64,000 nucleotides of DNA, taken from contig NZ_JAJJPA010000030.1 of NCBI RefSeq assembly GCF_020907985.1, positions 17,570-81,569 on the forward strand, read 5' to 3'. Under the pieces are notes generated by a model. The model saw only the letters and a program-made list of their open reading frames with translations, had not been told where the DNA came from and did no database searches. Below, piece after piece: positions 44,936 through 51,817 of the stretch. The translations under genes were made by a program, and so were the position numbers. Every line of letters starts with the position of its first letter. The stretch's first letter is position 1. This stretch comes from Kitasatospora humi (GTDB lineage: Bacteria; Actinomycetota; Actinomycetes; Streptomycetales; Streptomycetaceae).

Positions 44936-45396
44936 CCGCCACCGGCCGCCCGTCCGCCGACCGCTCGTTCCTGCTGCGCGCCATCGAGCTCTCCCGGCGC
45001 TGCCCGCCCGCCGAGCACGCCTTCTCGGTCGGCGCGGTGGTGGTCGGCGCGGACGGCGCGGTGCTGAGCGAGGGGTACAGCCGGGAGGACGATCCGACGG
45101 TGCACGCCGAGGAGTCCGCGCTCGCCAAGCTGCCGGCCGGCGACCCCCGGCTGCGCACCGCCACCGTCTACAGCTCGCTGGAGCCCTGCGGCCGACGGGC
45201 CTCCCGCCCGCGGCCGTGCGCCGACCTGATCCTGGCGGCCGGCGTGCCCCGGGTGGTGATCGCCTGGCGCGAGCCCGACCTGTTCGTCACCGGCTGCGAG
45301 GGCGTCGACCGGCTGCGCGCCGCCGGCGTCGAGGTGGTCGAACTGCCCGAGCTGGCCGAGCAGGCACGGGCGGCGAACCGACACCTGCTGGACTGA
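44932..45396 (+). CDS. Cytidine/deoxycytidylate deaminase-family protein (RibD deaminase-like)
   Basis: 154 residues from a GTG that overlaps the previous stop (GTGA). Zinc site: His and catalytic Glu in TVHAEESAL, and the two Cys of EPCGRRASRPRPCADLI, spaced as in the RibD/dCMP deaminase branch. No reductase domain follows. Together with the upstream reductase it makes a split RibD pair whose genuine substrate may be a modified pyrimidine or pterin in secondary metabolism rather than riboflavin; no other rib gene is nearby. Confidence 0.87.
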   Translation: MTATGRPSADRSFLLRAIELSRRCPPAEHAFSVGAVVVGADGAVLSEGYSREDDPTVHAEESALAKLPAGDPRLRTATVYSSLEPCGRRASRPRPCADLILAAGVPRVVIAWREPDLFVTGCEGVDRLRAAGVEVVELPELAEQARAANRHLLD

Positions 45397-45452
45397 GGGC
45401 GTTCATCCGGCTTTTGTATCCTAGGGGAACATTTACCCGAAGGAGTCGCCGC

Positions 45453-46106
45453 ATGACCGCCACCGAGCTCACCGCCCGCGCCCTGCTGCTGGACATGGAC
45501 GGCACCCTGGTCGACTCGGACGCGGTGGTGGAGCGCTGCTGGCGCCGCTGGGCCGCCGGGCAGGGCCTCGACGGTGACCGGGTGATGAGCGTGGTGCACG
45601 GGCGCCAGGGCCACCTGTCGATGGCGATCCTGCTGCCCGACCGCCCGATGGAGCAGAACCTCGCGGAGAACCGGGTGTTGCTCGCCGAGGAGGCCGCCGA
45701 CACCGAGGGCGTCGTGCCGGTGCCCGGCGCCCCGGCCTTCCTGGCCGCACTGGCCGACCTGCCGCACGCCCTGGTCACCTCGGCCGACCGCCGGCTGTCC
45801 CGGGTGCGGATGGCCGCCGCCGGCCTGCCCTACCCCGAGCTCGCCATAACCGCCGAGCTGGTCACCGCCGGCAAGCCCGACCCCGAGGGCTTCCTCAAGG
45901 CCGCCGCGGAGCTGGGCGTCGACCCGGCCGACTGCCTGGTCTTCGAGGACTCCGGGGCCGGCATCGCGGCCGGACTGGCCGCCGGGATGCGAGTGGTCGG
46001 CGTCGGCCCGCGCGCCGCCGCCCACCACCCGACCGCGCGGGTGCCGGACCTCGCCGCCGTCCGGGTCGCCGCGGGTGCCGACGGCACGCTGCTGGTCACA
46101 GTCTGA
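45453..46106 (+). CDS. HAD-superfamily sugar phosphatase-like hydrolase
   Basis: 217 residues from ATG 45453 with AGGAG 7 nt upstream and a TATCCT -10-like box at 45417-45422. Motif I LLLDMDGTLVDSD, motif II VTSAD, motif III lysine in AGKPDPEGFLKAA and motif IV FEDSGAGIAAG are all present. The alpha-helical cap lies between motifs I and II. The protein resembles phosphoglycolate or 2-deoxyglucose-6-phosphate phosphatases; specificity is unknown. Confidence 0.92.
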   Translation: MTATELTARALLLDMDGTLVDSDAVVERCWRRWAAGQGLDGDRVMSVVHGRQGHLSMAILLPDRPMEQNLAENRVLLAEEAADTEGVVPVPGAPAFLAALADLPHALVTSADRRLSRVRMAAAGLPYPELAITAELVTAGKPDPEGFLKAAAELGVDPADCLVFEDSGAGIAAGLAAGMRVVGVGPRAAAHHPTARVPDLAAVRVAAGADGTLLVTV

Positions 46107-46158
46107 GCGGGCCCGGGCCCGATTCCGGCCGACGGCCCGCCCGGTGGATCTCGCCGGC

Positions 46159-46647
46159 TCAGCCCCGGTCGACGAAGAAGCTGTCGTGCCGCACCAGGAA
46201 CTCCTGGAACTCCGGGCCGCCGCGCTGGGCCATCTCGCCGACCCGCTCGAAGTACTCCTCGCGGGGCGCGCCGGGGGTGAACAGCATCAGCATGGTGGCC
46301 GGATCGTCGGACTCGTTGCGGAAGGCGTGCAGGCCGCCGACCGGAACGTGCAGGAAGTCGCCGGAGCGCCCGGTGGTCCAGTGGTCGCCGTCGTAGAGGC
46401 GGACCTGGCCGGAGAGCACGAAGAAGGACTCGGAGATCGTCCGGTGGAAGTGGGTGGCCGCGCCCCTGGAACGGGGCGCCAGGTCCACCCGGTAGAGGCC
46501 GAACTCCCCACCGGTGGTGGCCTGGGTGGCCAGGAAGTGCGTCCGGTCGCCGCTCGGGGAGACCGCGTCGGGGCCCCGGTCGGCGGGCCGGAACACCGCG
46601 TTGGTCTCACCGTTCTGGCCGAGGTACCTGGGGTCGGGGTAGGACAT
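46159..46647 (-). CDS. Cupin-domain protein
   Basis: 162 residues from ATG 46647, with GGAG 7 nt upstream; the longer frame from 46683 lacks a ribosome site. The cupin metal motif is visible as THFHRTISESFFVLSGQVRL (motif 1) and DFLHVPVGGLHAFRNES (motif 2). The C-terminal EYFERVGEMAQRGGPEFQEFLVRHD resembles small cupins annotated as dioxygenase-like or quercetinase-like. It converges with the HAD gene across 52 nt holding only a 7-bp inverted repeat. Confidence 0.85.
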   Translation of the reverse strand: MSYPDPRYLGQNGETNAVFRPADRGPDAVSPSGDRTHFLATQATTGGEFGLYRVDLAPRSRGAATHFHRTISESFFVLSGQVRLYDGDHWTTGRSGDFLHVPVGGLHAFRNESDDPATMLMLFTPGAPREEYFERVGEMAQRGGPEFQEFLVRHDSFFVDRG

Positions 46648-46683
46648 TTCTGGCACTCCGTCTCTGCTCGGGACAGCTGTCAC

Positions 46684-48627
46684 TCACCCTGACAGACCGG
46701 CCCCCGCCGCTGTGACGTGCCCGAGCCCTCCGAGCGCGTCGGCGTCCACCCGTCCGGTGTCCGACGGGCCGTCAGGGTCCGCTGCGGCGGCCGGCGCCGG
46801 GATCAGCCGCTGCCGGTGGTGCTCCTCGGTCAGGTCGTGCAGCCGGGCGTGCAGCAGGTCGCTGACCGTGATGACGCCGACCAACCGCCCGGCGCCCGCC
46901 GCGGTCGGCTCCACCACGGGCGCGCTGGTGATGCCGTGCTCGGCGAACCGGTAGGCGACGTCGCGCAGGGTGTCGCCCGGGTGGACGGTCACCACGACCT
47001 GCCGGACGGTGGCCGGGCCGGCCGGACGGCGGCCGAGCGCGAGCAGCTCCGGCCGGGTGGCGGTGCCGACCAGGGTGCCGTCGGCGCCGGTGACCGGGAG
47101 CAGCCGGTCGCCGCGGCCGGTCACCGCCTCGTCCAGCAGGGCGTCCAGCAGGGCGGCGTCCAGCGGCTGGTCGGCGGCCAGGGTGCGGGGAGTGCGCCGC
47201 ATGACCTCGGCGGCGAAGAAGGTCTCCAGCGGGTCGGTGGAGTACTCGCGGGTGAGGTGCAGACCGCGGCGGGCGATCTTCTCGGTGAGCACCGACCGCT
47301 TGAGCACCAGCGCGGAGAGCGCGTATGCGGCGGTGGAGGAGGCCAGCAGCGGCAGCGCGGTCGGCCAGGCGTGGGTGAGCTCCAGGGTGAAGACCGCGCC
47401 GGTGAGCGGAGAGCGCATCACGCCGCCGACCACCGCGGCCAGCCCGATCATCGCCCAGAAGCCCGGCATCACCTGGGGCAGCAGTGAGCCCTCCAGGGCA
47501 CCGAGCGCGCCGCCGATCATGAACACCGGGGCGAGCACGCCGCCGGAGGTGCCGGAGCCGAGCGACAGCGACCAGATCAGGGTCTTGACCACCAGGATGC
47601 CGATGATCAGCGAGGTGGTGGCCCGGCCGGTGAGCAGCTGGTCGATGACGTCGTAGCCGACGCCGAGCGCGCGCGGCTCCACCAGACCGCCGACGCCGAT
47701 CACCGCGCCGCCGATGGCGGGCCACCACATCCAGTGGAAGGGGAGCTTGGCGAAGGCGTCCTCGGCCCGGTAGACGAGCCAGGTGGCCACCACCGCGAGG
47801 ACGCCCCCGGTGAGCCCGACCACGGCGGCCAGGCCGGTGATGCCGCCGTTCAGGTGCAGGGCGGCGGTGGAGACGGGGAACACCGGGCCGTTGCCCATCA
47901 GCAGGCCGCGCACGACGGTGGCCACCGAGACGGAGGCGACCACCGGCACGAAGCTGCGCGGCCGCCACTCGAAGAGCAGCAGCTCCACGGCGAGGAGCAC
48001 AGCGGCGACCGGGGAGTTGAAGGTCGCGGCCATGCCCGCGGCCGCACCGGAGACCAGCAGCGTCTTGCGCTCGTCGGCGGTCAGGCGGAGCGCCTGGGCG
48101 AGCATCGAGCCGATGGCGCCGCCGGTCATGATGATCGGCCCCTCGGCGCCGAACGGGCCGCCGGTGCCGATGCTGATCGCCGCGGAGACCGGCTTGAGCA
48201 CCGCGACCTTGGGAGCCACCCGGCTGCCGCCGGTGAGGATCGCCTCGATGGCCTCCGGCATGCCGTGGCCGCGGATCTTCTCCGAGCCGTAGCGGGCCAT
48301 CAGGCCGATGACCAGGCCGCCGGCGACGGGCGCGGTCAGCACCAGCCACCAGGGGTGGTGGTGCTGACCGGGCGCCACCAGGGCGCCGCTGACGCGCTGG
48401 TAGAAGACCAGGTTGGTGACGAGTCCGATGAGCTTCTGCAGTCCGAACGCGGCCAGCGCGCCGAACCCCCCGACGAGCAGGGCCCAGGCGGCGATCAGCA
48501 GCATGCGCGGACCGACGGTGAAGTCGCCCAGGGGCGCGCCGCGGGTCCCCGCACGCGGTGAGCGTCCGCCGTGCGTGCTCCCGGCCACGCCGGGCCGACC
48601 ATCAGATGTTCCGACCTTTTCGACCAT
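46684..48627 (-). CDS. ClC-family chloride channel/antiporter with tandem CBS domains
   Basis: 647 residues from ATG 48627. The membrane core (about 40-440) has the three ion-selectivity motifs: GHGMPEAIEAI, the gating glutamate in GPFGAEGPI, and GSGTSGGVLAP (the usual Phe of GxFxP is Leu here). Two CBS domains follow (about 470-590: VMRRTPRTLAADQPL and VTVHPGDTLRDVAYRF...ITVSDLL), then a flexible tail. The glutamate suggests a Cl-/H+ antiporter. A perfect 11-bp palindrome lies 4 nt upstream of the start, and a MarR regulator is encoded directly upstream in the same direction. Confidence 0.92.
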   Translation of the reverse strand: MVEKVGTSDGRPGVAGSTHGGRSPRAGTRGAPLGDFTVGPRMLLIAAWALLVGGFGALAAFGLQKLIGLVTNLVFYQRVSGALVAPGQHHHPWWLVLTAPVAGGLVIGLMARYGSEKIRGHGMPEAIEAILTGGSRVAPKVAVLKPVSAAISIGTGGPFGAEGPIIMTGGAIGSMLAQALRLTADERKTLLVSGAAAGMAATFNSPVAAVLLAVELLLFEWRPRSFVPVVASVSVATVVRGLLMGNGPVFPVSTAALHLNGGITGLAAVVGLTGGVLAVVATWLVYRAEDAFAKLPFHWMWWPAIGGAVIGVGGLVEPRALGVGYDVIDQLLTGRATTSLIIGILVVKTLIWSLSLGSGTSGGVLAPVFMIGGALGALEGSLLPQVMPGFWAMIGLAAVVGGVMRSPLTGAVFTLELTHAWPTALPLLASSTAAYALSALVLKRSVLTEKIARRGLHLTREYSTDPLETFFAAEVMRRTPRTLAADQPLDAALLDALLDEAVTGRGDRLLPVTGADGTLVGTATRPELLALGRRPAGPATVRQVVVTVHPGDTLRDVAYRFAEHGITSAPVVEPTAAGAGRLVGVITVSDLLHARLHDLTEEHHRQRLIPAPAAAADPDGPSDTGRVDADALGGLGHVTAAGAGLSG

Positions 48628-48630
48628 GAC

Positions 48631-48657
48631 AGAAGTATTGCATTGCGCAATACTTCT
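48631..48657. promoter_or_regulatory. 11-bp perfect palindrome, probable MarR operator for the ClC gene
   Basis: AGAAGTATTGC (48631-48641), 5-nt spacer, GCAATACTTCT (48647-48657). It is markedly AT-rich for this genome and abuts the ClC start codon (48627). It is downstream of the MarR gene, so it would block transcription or initiation of the channel gene specifically. Confidence 0.75.
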
Positions 48658-48763
48658 GCGAGAGGAGCGTTCGTGGAGTGGGACAGGGCGTGCGGAAGCG
48701 CGGACGCGCGGCGGCGCGCACCCGTTCGACGAGGGCGCCGACCGCGGTCGGGGAAACGTCCGG

Positions 48764-49303
48764 TCAGCCGTGCAGGGCCATCGGGTCCACCGGCGACGTC
48801 GGACCGAACGCCGGCTCGCCGGCGGCGTCCAGTAGCGCGGTGAGCGAGGTGAGCAGCCCGCTCTGCTGGTCGGCGGGCAGCCGGGACACGATCGCGGCGA
48901 TCTCCCGGTGCCGGTGCGCCAGCACCTGCTCGACCAGCCGGTGCCCCTCGGCGGTCAGGCTCAGCACCACCTCGCGCCGGTTCTCCGGGTTGGTCCGGCG
49001 GCTGACCAGGCCGAGCGCCTCCAGCTTGTCCACGGTACGCATCGCCGTGGACGGGTTGACGCCCAGCGTCGCCGCCAGGTCCGCCAGCTTCCCGGGCCCG
49101 CCGCCCTCCAGGCCCACCAGCGTCCGCAGCTGCGGCAGCGTGAGCTGGGGAGCCACACTGGCGAGCGCCCGCGCGGAGATCGCCACCAGCAGCCGGGACG
49201 CGGCCATCACCGCCGCGCTGACCTCGTCCACGGCCCGGTCGAAGTCCGACTCGCCCGCACCAGGGACCAGGGCCGATGAGCGGTCGCCGCCTCGCTGCTC
49301 CAT
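48764..49303 (-). CDS. MarR-family transcriptional regulator
   Basis: 179 residues from ATG 49303 (the frame extends upstream as shadow). The winged-helix core is clear: LTLPQLRTLVGLEG, LADLAATLGVNPSTAMRTVDKLEALGLVSRRTNPENRREVVLSLTAEGH. A TATAAA box ends 6 nt before the ATG, suggesting a leaderless transcript. It lies 136 nt upstream of the ClC gene on the same strand, with a palindrome between them at the ClC start. The ligand is unknown; a substrate of the channel or a phenolic compound are possibilities. Confidence 0.9.
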   Translation of the reverse strand: MEQRGGDRSSALVPGAGESDFDRAVDEVSAAVMAASRLLVAISARALASVAPQLTLPQLRTLVGLEGGGPGKLADLAATLGVNPSTAMRTVDKLEALGLVSRRTNPENRREVVLSLTAEGHRLVEQVLAHRHREIAAIVSRLPADQQSGLLTSLTALLDAAGEPAFGPTSPVDPMALHG

Positions 49304-49447
49304 CCGCCCTTTATACCGCCCACCCGTTCGGCGATCAGTGGCGGCAGCGGGTGGCGGCAGGGCCACCGCCCGGTCCGGCAACTCGAAGACGGCCATGGCC
49401 GACAGGCGGCACCCCCGGCACTCGGCAAACGGCCATCACCATCACCA

Positions 49448-50167
49448 TCACCGGAGGCTACGGGCGGACTTCGGGAAGACCGCCAGGTGGAGGCCGGCCG
49501 CCAGGACGCCCCCCACGAGCGGGGCGACGATGAAGAGCCAGACCTGGGCCAGCGCCGTCCCACCGACGACGAGGGCGGGACCGAGACTGCGGGCCGGGTT
49601 GACCGAGGTGCCGGTCAGCGGGATGCCGAGGAGGTGGCACACCGAGAGCGCGAATCCGATCACCACTCCCGCCGTCGCGGCGTTCCCGGCCTTCCCCGTC
49701 ACCCCGAGCACGACGAAGACGAAAAGGGTGGTCAGCACCACCTCGAACAGGAAGGCTCCGCCCGCGTCGATGTGGACCGCACTGGCAGCACCCCAGCCAT
49801 CGGCCCCCAGACCGGTGGTCGAGCGGCTGTAGACGGGAGAGTTGGCAAAGGTGCCCCACAGGAGCAAGGACCCGAGGATCCCGCCGGCGAACTGCGCGAG
49901 CAGGTAGCCGACCGCTTCGACCAGCGCGATCCGGCCCACCAGGAGGGCCCCGAGGGTGACGGCTGGATTCACGTGGCAGCCGGAGACGGGCCCGAGCACG
50001 TACACCAGGGCCAGGAGGACGAGGCCGAACGCGAGTGCGGTGGCGACGACGCCGGCGGCATAACTGCTTCCCGCCGTGCCGAAGCCGAACGACAGGGTCG
50101 CCACCCCGACGGCGAAATACACCAGCAGGCCGGTTCCCAGCAGTTCCACGGCCAGTTTGCGGACCAT
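49448..50167 (-). CDS. Aquaporin / MIP-family channel
   Basis: 239 residues from ATG 50167, with GGAAGAGG upstream. Six spans with the two half-helix signatures CHVNPAVTLGAL (residues 65-76) and TSVNPARSLGPAL. The AqpZ-like N-terminus (VELLGTGLLVYFAVGVATL) and Arg after the second NPA mark the selectivity filter of a water rather than a glycerol channel. The upstream region holds a 10-bp palindrome. It stands alone between the MarR gene and the toxin-antitoxin island. Confidence 0.92.
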   Translation of the reverse strand: MVRKLAVELLGTGLLVYFAVGVATLSFGFGTAGSSYAAGVVATALAFGLVLLALVYVLGPVSGCHVNPAVTLGALLVGRIALVEAVGYLLAQFAGGILGSLLLWGTFANSPVYSRSTTGLGADGWGAASAVHIDAGGAFLFEVVLTTLFVFVVLGVTGKAGNAATAGVVIGFALSVCHLLGIPLTGTSVNPARSLGPALVVGGTALAQVWLFIVAPLVGGVLAAGLHLAVFPKSARSLR

Positions 50168-50484
50168 GTCGCCTCTTCCTGGACGGGCACGCCGACCGCT
50201 GCGGCCTGCCGCCCGCGTACCGTACGCGGGCATCCTCCGGCAACAAACAGTAGTCATATAACGACAAAAAGTAATCAAGGCGCGCACTGGTCGACGCCAC
50301 CTCGCACCGATCCTGCGGGCTCATCCGGGCGCATCCAGCACGCACGACCACGGTGAGGGGTCCACTGTCCGCAACGCGGTCCAGCCCGCCAGGGGTCCAT
50401 CCAGCACAGCCGGCGCGAGCAACAGAACGCCACGAGCCTGCGCATCCGTTGTGTACACATGGGACACTCGGTACCCTTGGGCGC
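50168..50484. other. AT-rich divergent promoter region between aquaporin and the antitoxin gene
   Basis: 317 nt with no gene. It contains the aquaporin leader with a palindrome at 50211-50231, a strikingly AT-rich stretch 50241-50280 that probably holds the aquaporin promoter, and the antitoxin promoter and operator at 50449-50484. Confidence 0.6.
50211..50231. promoter_or_regulatory. 10-bp inverted repeat upstream of aquaporin
   Basis: GCCCGCGTAC (50211-50220) and GTACGCGGGC (50222-50231) with a single central C, 44-64 nt upstream of the aquaporin start. It could be an operator for an unknown regulator or a leader hairpin. Confidence 0.5.
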
Positions 50485-50485
50485 A
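50449..50485 (+). promoter_or_regulatory. Leaderless promoter of the first TA module with TGTACA palindrome over its -35
   Basis: TTGTGT (50449-50454), 17-nt spacer, TACCCT (50472-50477), then 7 nt to ATG 50485. The 10-bp palindrome TGTGTACACA (50450-50459) overlaps the -35 box and contains the TGTACA core known from YefM-type operators, so antitoxin binding would directly occlude the promoter. Confidence 0.65.
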
Positions 50486-50754
50486 TGACGCAGCCGCTGC
50501 CCATAGAGTCCATCCGCGACGTGCGCGCGCACCTGGCTGAAGTCGTGGAGCGCGCGGACCGCGACGATGTGCCCACTGTGATCACACGCCGAGGCAAGGA
50601 AGTCGCCGCGGTGGTGTCCATCGAGGTGTTGCGCAGGTACCAGGAATGGGAAGAGCGCGAGATCAACCGGATCATCGACGAGCGCATGGCCAACCCAGCA
50701 CCCGGCATTCCCGTCGAGGACATCATGAGGGAGACGCTGGCGCGCAGTGAGTGA
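50485..50754 (+). CDS. Phd/YefM-family antitoxin
   Basis: 89 residues from ATG 50485. The N-terminal Phd/YefM DNA-binding fold is seen in IESIRDVRAHLAEVVERADRDDVPTVITRRGKEVAAVVSIEVLRRYQ. The C-terminal part (REINRIIDERMANPA) would neutralise the toxin. It overlaps the toxin gene by 8 nt. Base composition is clearly less GC-rich than the surrounding genes, suggesting acquisition. Confidence 0.9.
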   Translation: MTQPLPIESIRDVRAHLAEVVERADRDDVPTVITRRGKEVAAVVSIEVLRRYQEWEEREINRIIDERMANPAPGIPVEDIMRETLARSE

Positions 50755-51010
50755 ATACCGAACCGTCTTTCGGCCGGAAGCGCAGGCCGAACTCCGGAAG
50801 ATCCCTCGCGACATGGCCCTGCGCATCCTGGCCAAGCTGACCGAGCTGGAAAGCGATCCCTTCGGCTTCAACACCACCGCACTCGTGTCGCAGCCCGATC
50901 GTCGCCGCCTACGAGTCGGCGACTACCGCGTCGTCTACACGATCGACAACGGAGAGCTGGTGGTGTGGGTGGTGCACGTCGGGCATCGCTCCACCGTTTA
51001 CGGCACCTGA
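50747..51010 (+). CDS. RelE/StbE-family toxin (mRNA interferase-like)
   Basis: 87 residues from GTG 50747. RelE fold: YRTVFRPEAQAELRKIPRDMALRILAKLTELESDPFG, then RRRLRVGDYRVVYTIDNGELVVWVVHVGHR. The RLRVGDYRVVY strand and terminal H-R are typical of RelE-superfamily ribosome-dependent RNases. It is paired with the overlapping Phd/YefM antitoxin and converges with the second module, 69 nt away. Confidence 0.92.
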   Translation: MSEYRTVFRPEAQAELRKIPRDMALRILAKLTELESDPFGFNTTALVSQPDRRRLRVGDYRVVYTIDNGELVVWVVHVGHRSTVYGT

Positions 51011-51079
51011 CTCCGAATGAACTGGCGTCAGAATGTCCAGCACTGACCCAGCACGGTGACGCGGACCCGCAACCTGCGG

Positions 51080-51361
51080 TCAGTAGTGGTATCGGGCGGC
51101 CAGAACGATGATCTCCCGGTCCGTCACCAAGTAGACGAGGCGGTGCTCGTCATCGATCCGCCGCGACCAGGCCCCAGGCAAGTGGTACTTCAGCGGCTCA
51201 GGTTTGCCAATCCCGGCATGGGGGCACCCCCGGACGGAGTCTGGGGGAGGGTCACGCAGAACGTCCTCGATGAGCTTGTTGATCCGAGCGAGCATCTTGC
51301 GGTCGTTCTTGAGCCAGGACGTGTAATCCTCCCAGCCACTCTCTTCGAAGACGAGCCTCAC
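51080..51361 (-). CDS. YoeB/Txe-family toxin with a 9-residue in-frame insertion
   Basis: 93 residues from GTG 51361, overlapping the antitoxin by 4 nt. YoeB hallmarks: EESGWEDYTSWLKNDRKML, catalytic Glu in GKPEPLKYHLPGAWSRRI, Arg in DEHRLVYLV, and the C-terminal R-YHY. E. coli YoeB has 84 residues. Here residues 39-48 (PPDSVRGCPH) replace a single residue between LRDP and AGIGKP. The extra DNA is a GC palindrome (51217-51251). The catalytic residues are intact, so the toxin may still be active, but the insertion falls in the loop before the catalytic Glu. Confidence 0.88.
   Translation of the reverse strand: MRLVFEESGWEDYTSWLKNDRKMLARINKLIEDVLRDPPPDSVRGCPHAGIGKPEPLKYHLPGAWSRRIDDEHRLVYLVTDREIIVLAARYHY
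51217..51251. repeat. Short palindromic GC element inserted in the toxin gene
   Basis: GGGGG CA CCCCC (51220-51231) followed by a GGACGGAGTCT core and GGGGG (51243-51247). CCCCCGGA (51227-51234) pairs with 51240-51247 apart from one wobble. It resembles small palindromic repeats that I recall being dispersed in streptomycete chromosomes. It accounts exactly for the extra residues in the YoeB-like toxin. Confidence 0.65.
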
Positions 51362-51639
51362 GCGGCCCCCTTCTCGACATCCGCCGCATCAGGGTCGATG
51401 AGCTCCCGCTCGGAAAGCCCTATGCCGCCAAGGGCATTCTCGTACGCCTTGAGCAAGCGGCGAGCGTTCGCCGGCGAGCGCAAAAGGTAGGAGCCCTCGC
51501 GCAGGGCGGCATAGTCCTCGGCCGACACGAGTACGGCGTTCCCGTGCTTGGAAACGATCTCGATGGCCTCGTGATCGTCATTGACCTTCTTGATCAGCGG
51601 GAAGAGGGCCTTGCGCGCCTCGCTGGCAGTGATCGACAT
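51358..51639 (-). CDS. YefM-family antitoxin
   Basis: 93 residues. ATG 51639 is chosen because GGAGGGA lies 10 nt upstream and the protein then starts MSITASEARKALFPLIKKVNDDHEAIEI, the YefM signature. EIVSKHGNAVLVSAEDYAALREGSYLLRSPANA matches the DNA-binding and dimer region; the acidic C-terminus (ERELIDPDAADVEKG) wraps the toxin. It is first in the module; an inverted repeat around GTAC lies 22-41 nt upstream. Confidence 0.93.
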   Translation of the reverse strand: MSITASEARKALFPLIKKVNDDHEAIEIVSKHGNAVLVSAEDYAALREGSYLLRSPANARRLLKAYENALGGIGLSERELIDPDAADVEKGAA

Positions 51640-51660
51640 CGACCGTGCTCCCTCCATGGC

Positions 51661-51680
51661 TGGTACCACATAACGTACCA
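51661..51680. promoter_or_regulatory. Inverted repeat, probable YefM operator
   Basis: TGGTAC (51661-51666) and GTACCA (51675-51680), 8-nt spacer, just upstream of the antitoxin gene and overlapping its likely -10 (TACGTT on the minus strand). The GTAC core resembles the TGTACA core of YefM-YoeB operators. Confidence 0.55.
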
Positions 51681-51778
51681 CCTGGAGACGATCGGGCGGT
51701 CTGGAGAACTCAGCACCAAGTCAGCACGGGAAAGGGAGCGGAGCCCGCCTCAAGAGAGGCGGACCCCGGCCGACCTGC

Positions 51779-51817
51779 GTGTTTGACAGATCTGGCTATC
51801 TAGAAGTAATCAAACAC
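51779..51817 (-). terminator. Low-GC inverted repeat after ychF, possible terminator
   Basis: GTGTTTGA (51779-51786) and TCAAACAC (51810-51817) are perfect 8-bp arms directly adjacent to the ychF stop codon (51818). The 23-nt interior can form a small second stem (AGAT / ATCT). It may end ychF transcription or mark the boundary of the acquired TA segment. Confidence 0.45.

Noticed and set aside
46107..46140. 7-bp inverted repeat between the HAD and cupin genes as a terminator
   Set aside because: The arms are short and the loop is 20 nt; not strong enough to list as a terminator, though some read-through control is possible.
49434..49451. Three CATCAC repeats that would encode six histidines, as in a cloning tag
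   Set aside because: They lie between genes, read only in a shadow frame, and are explained by chance repetition next to the aquaporin stop. There is no vector sequence.
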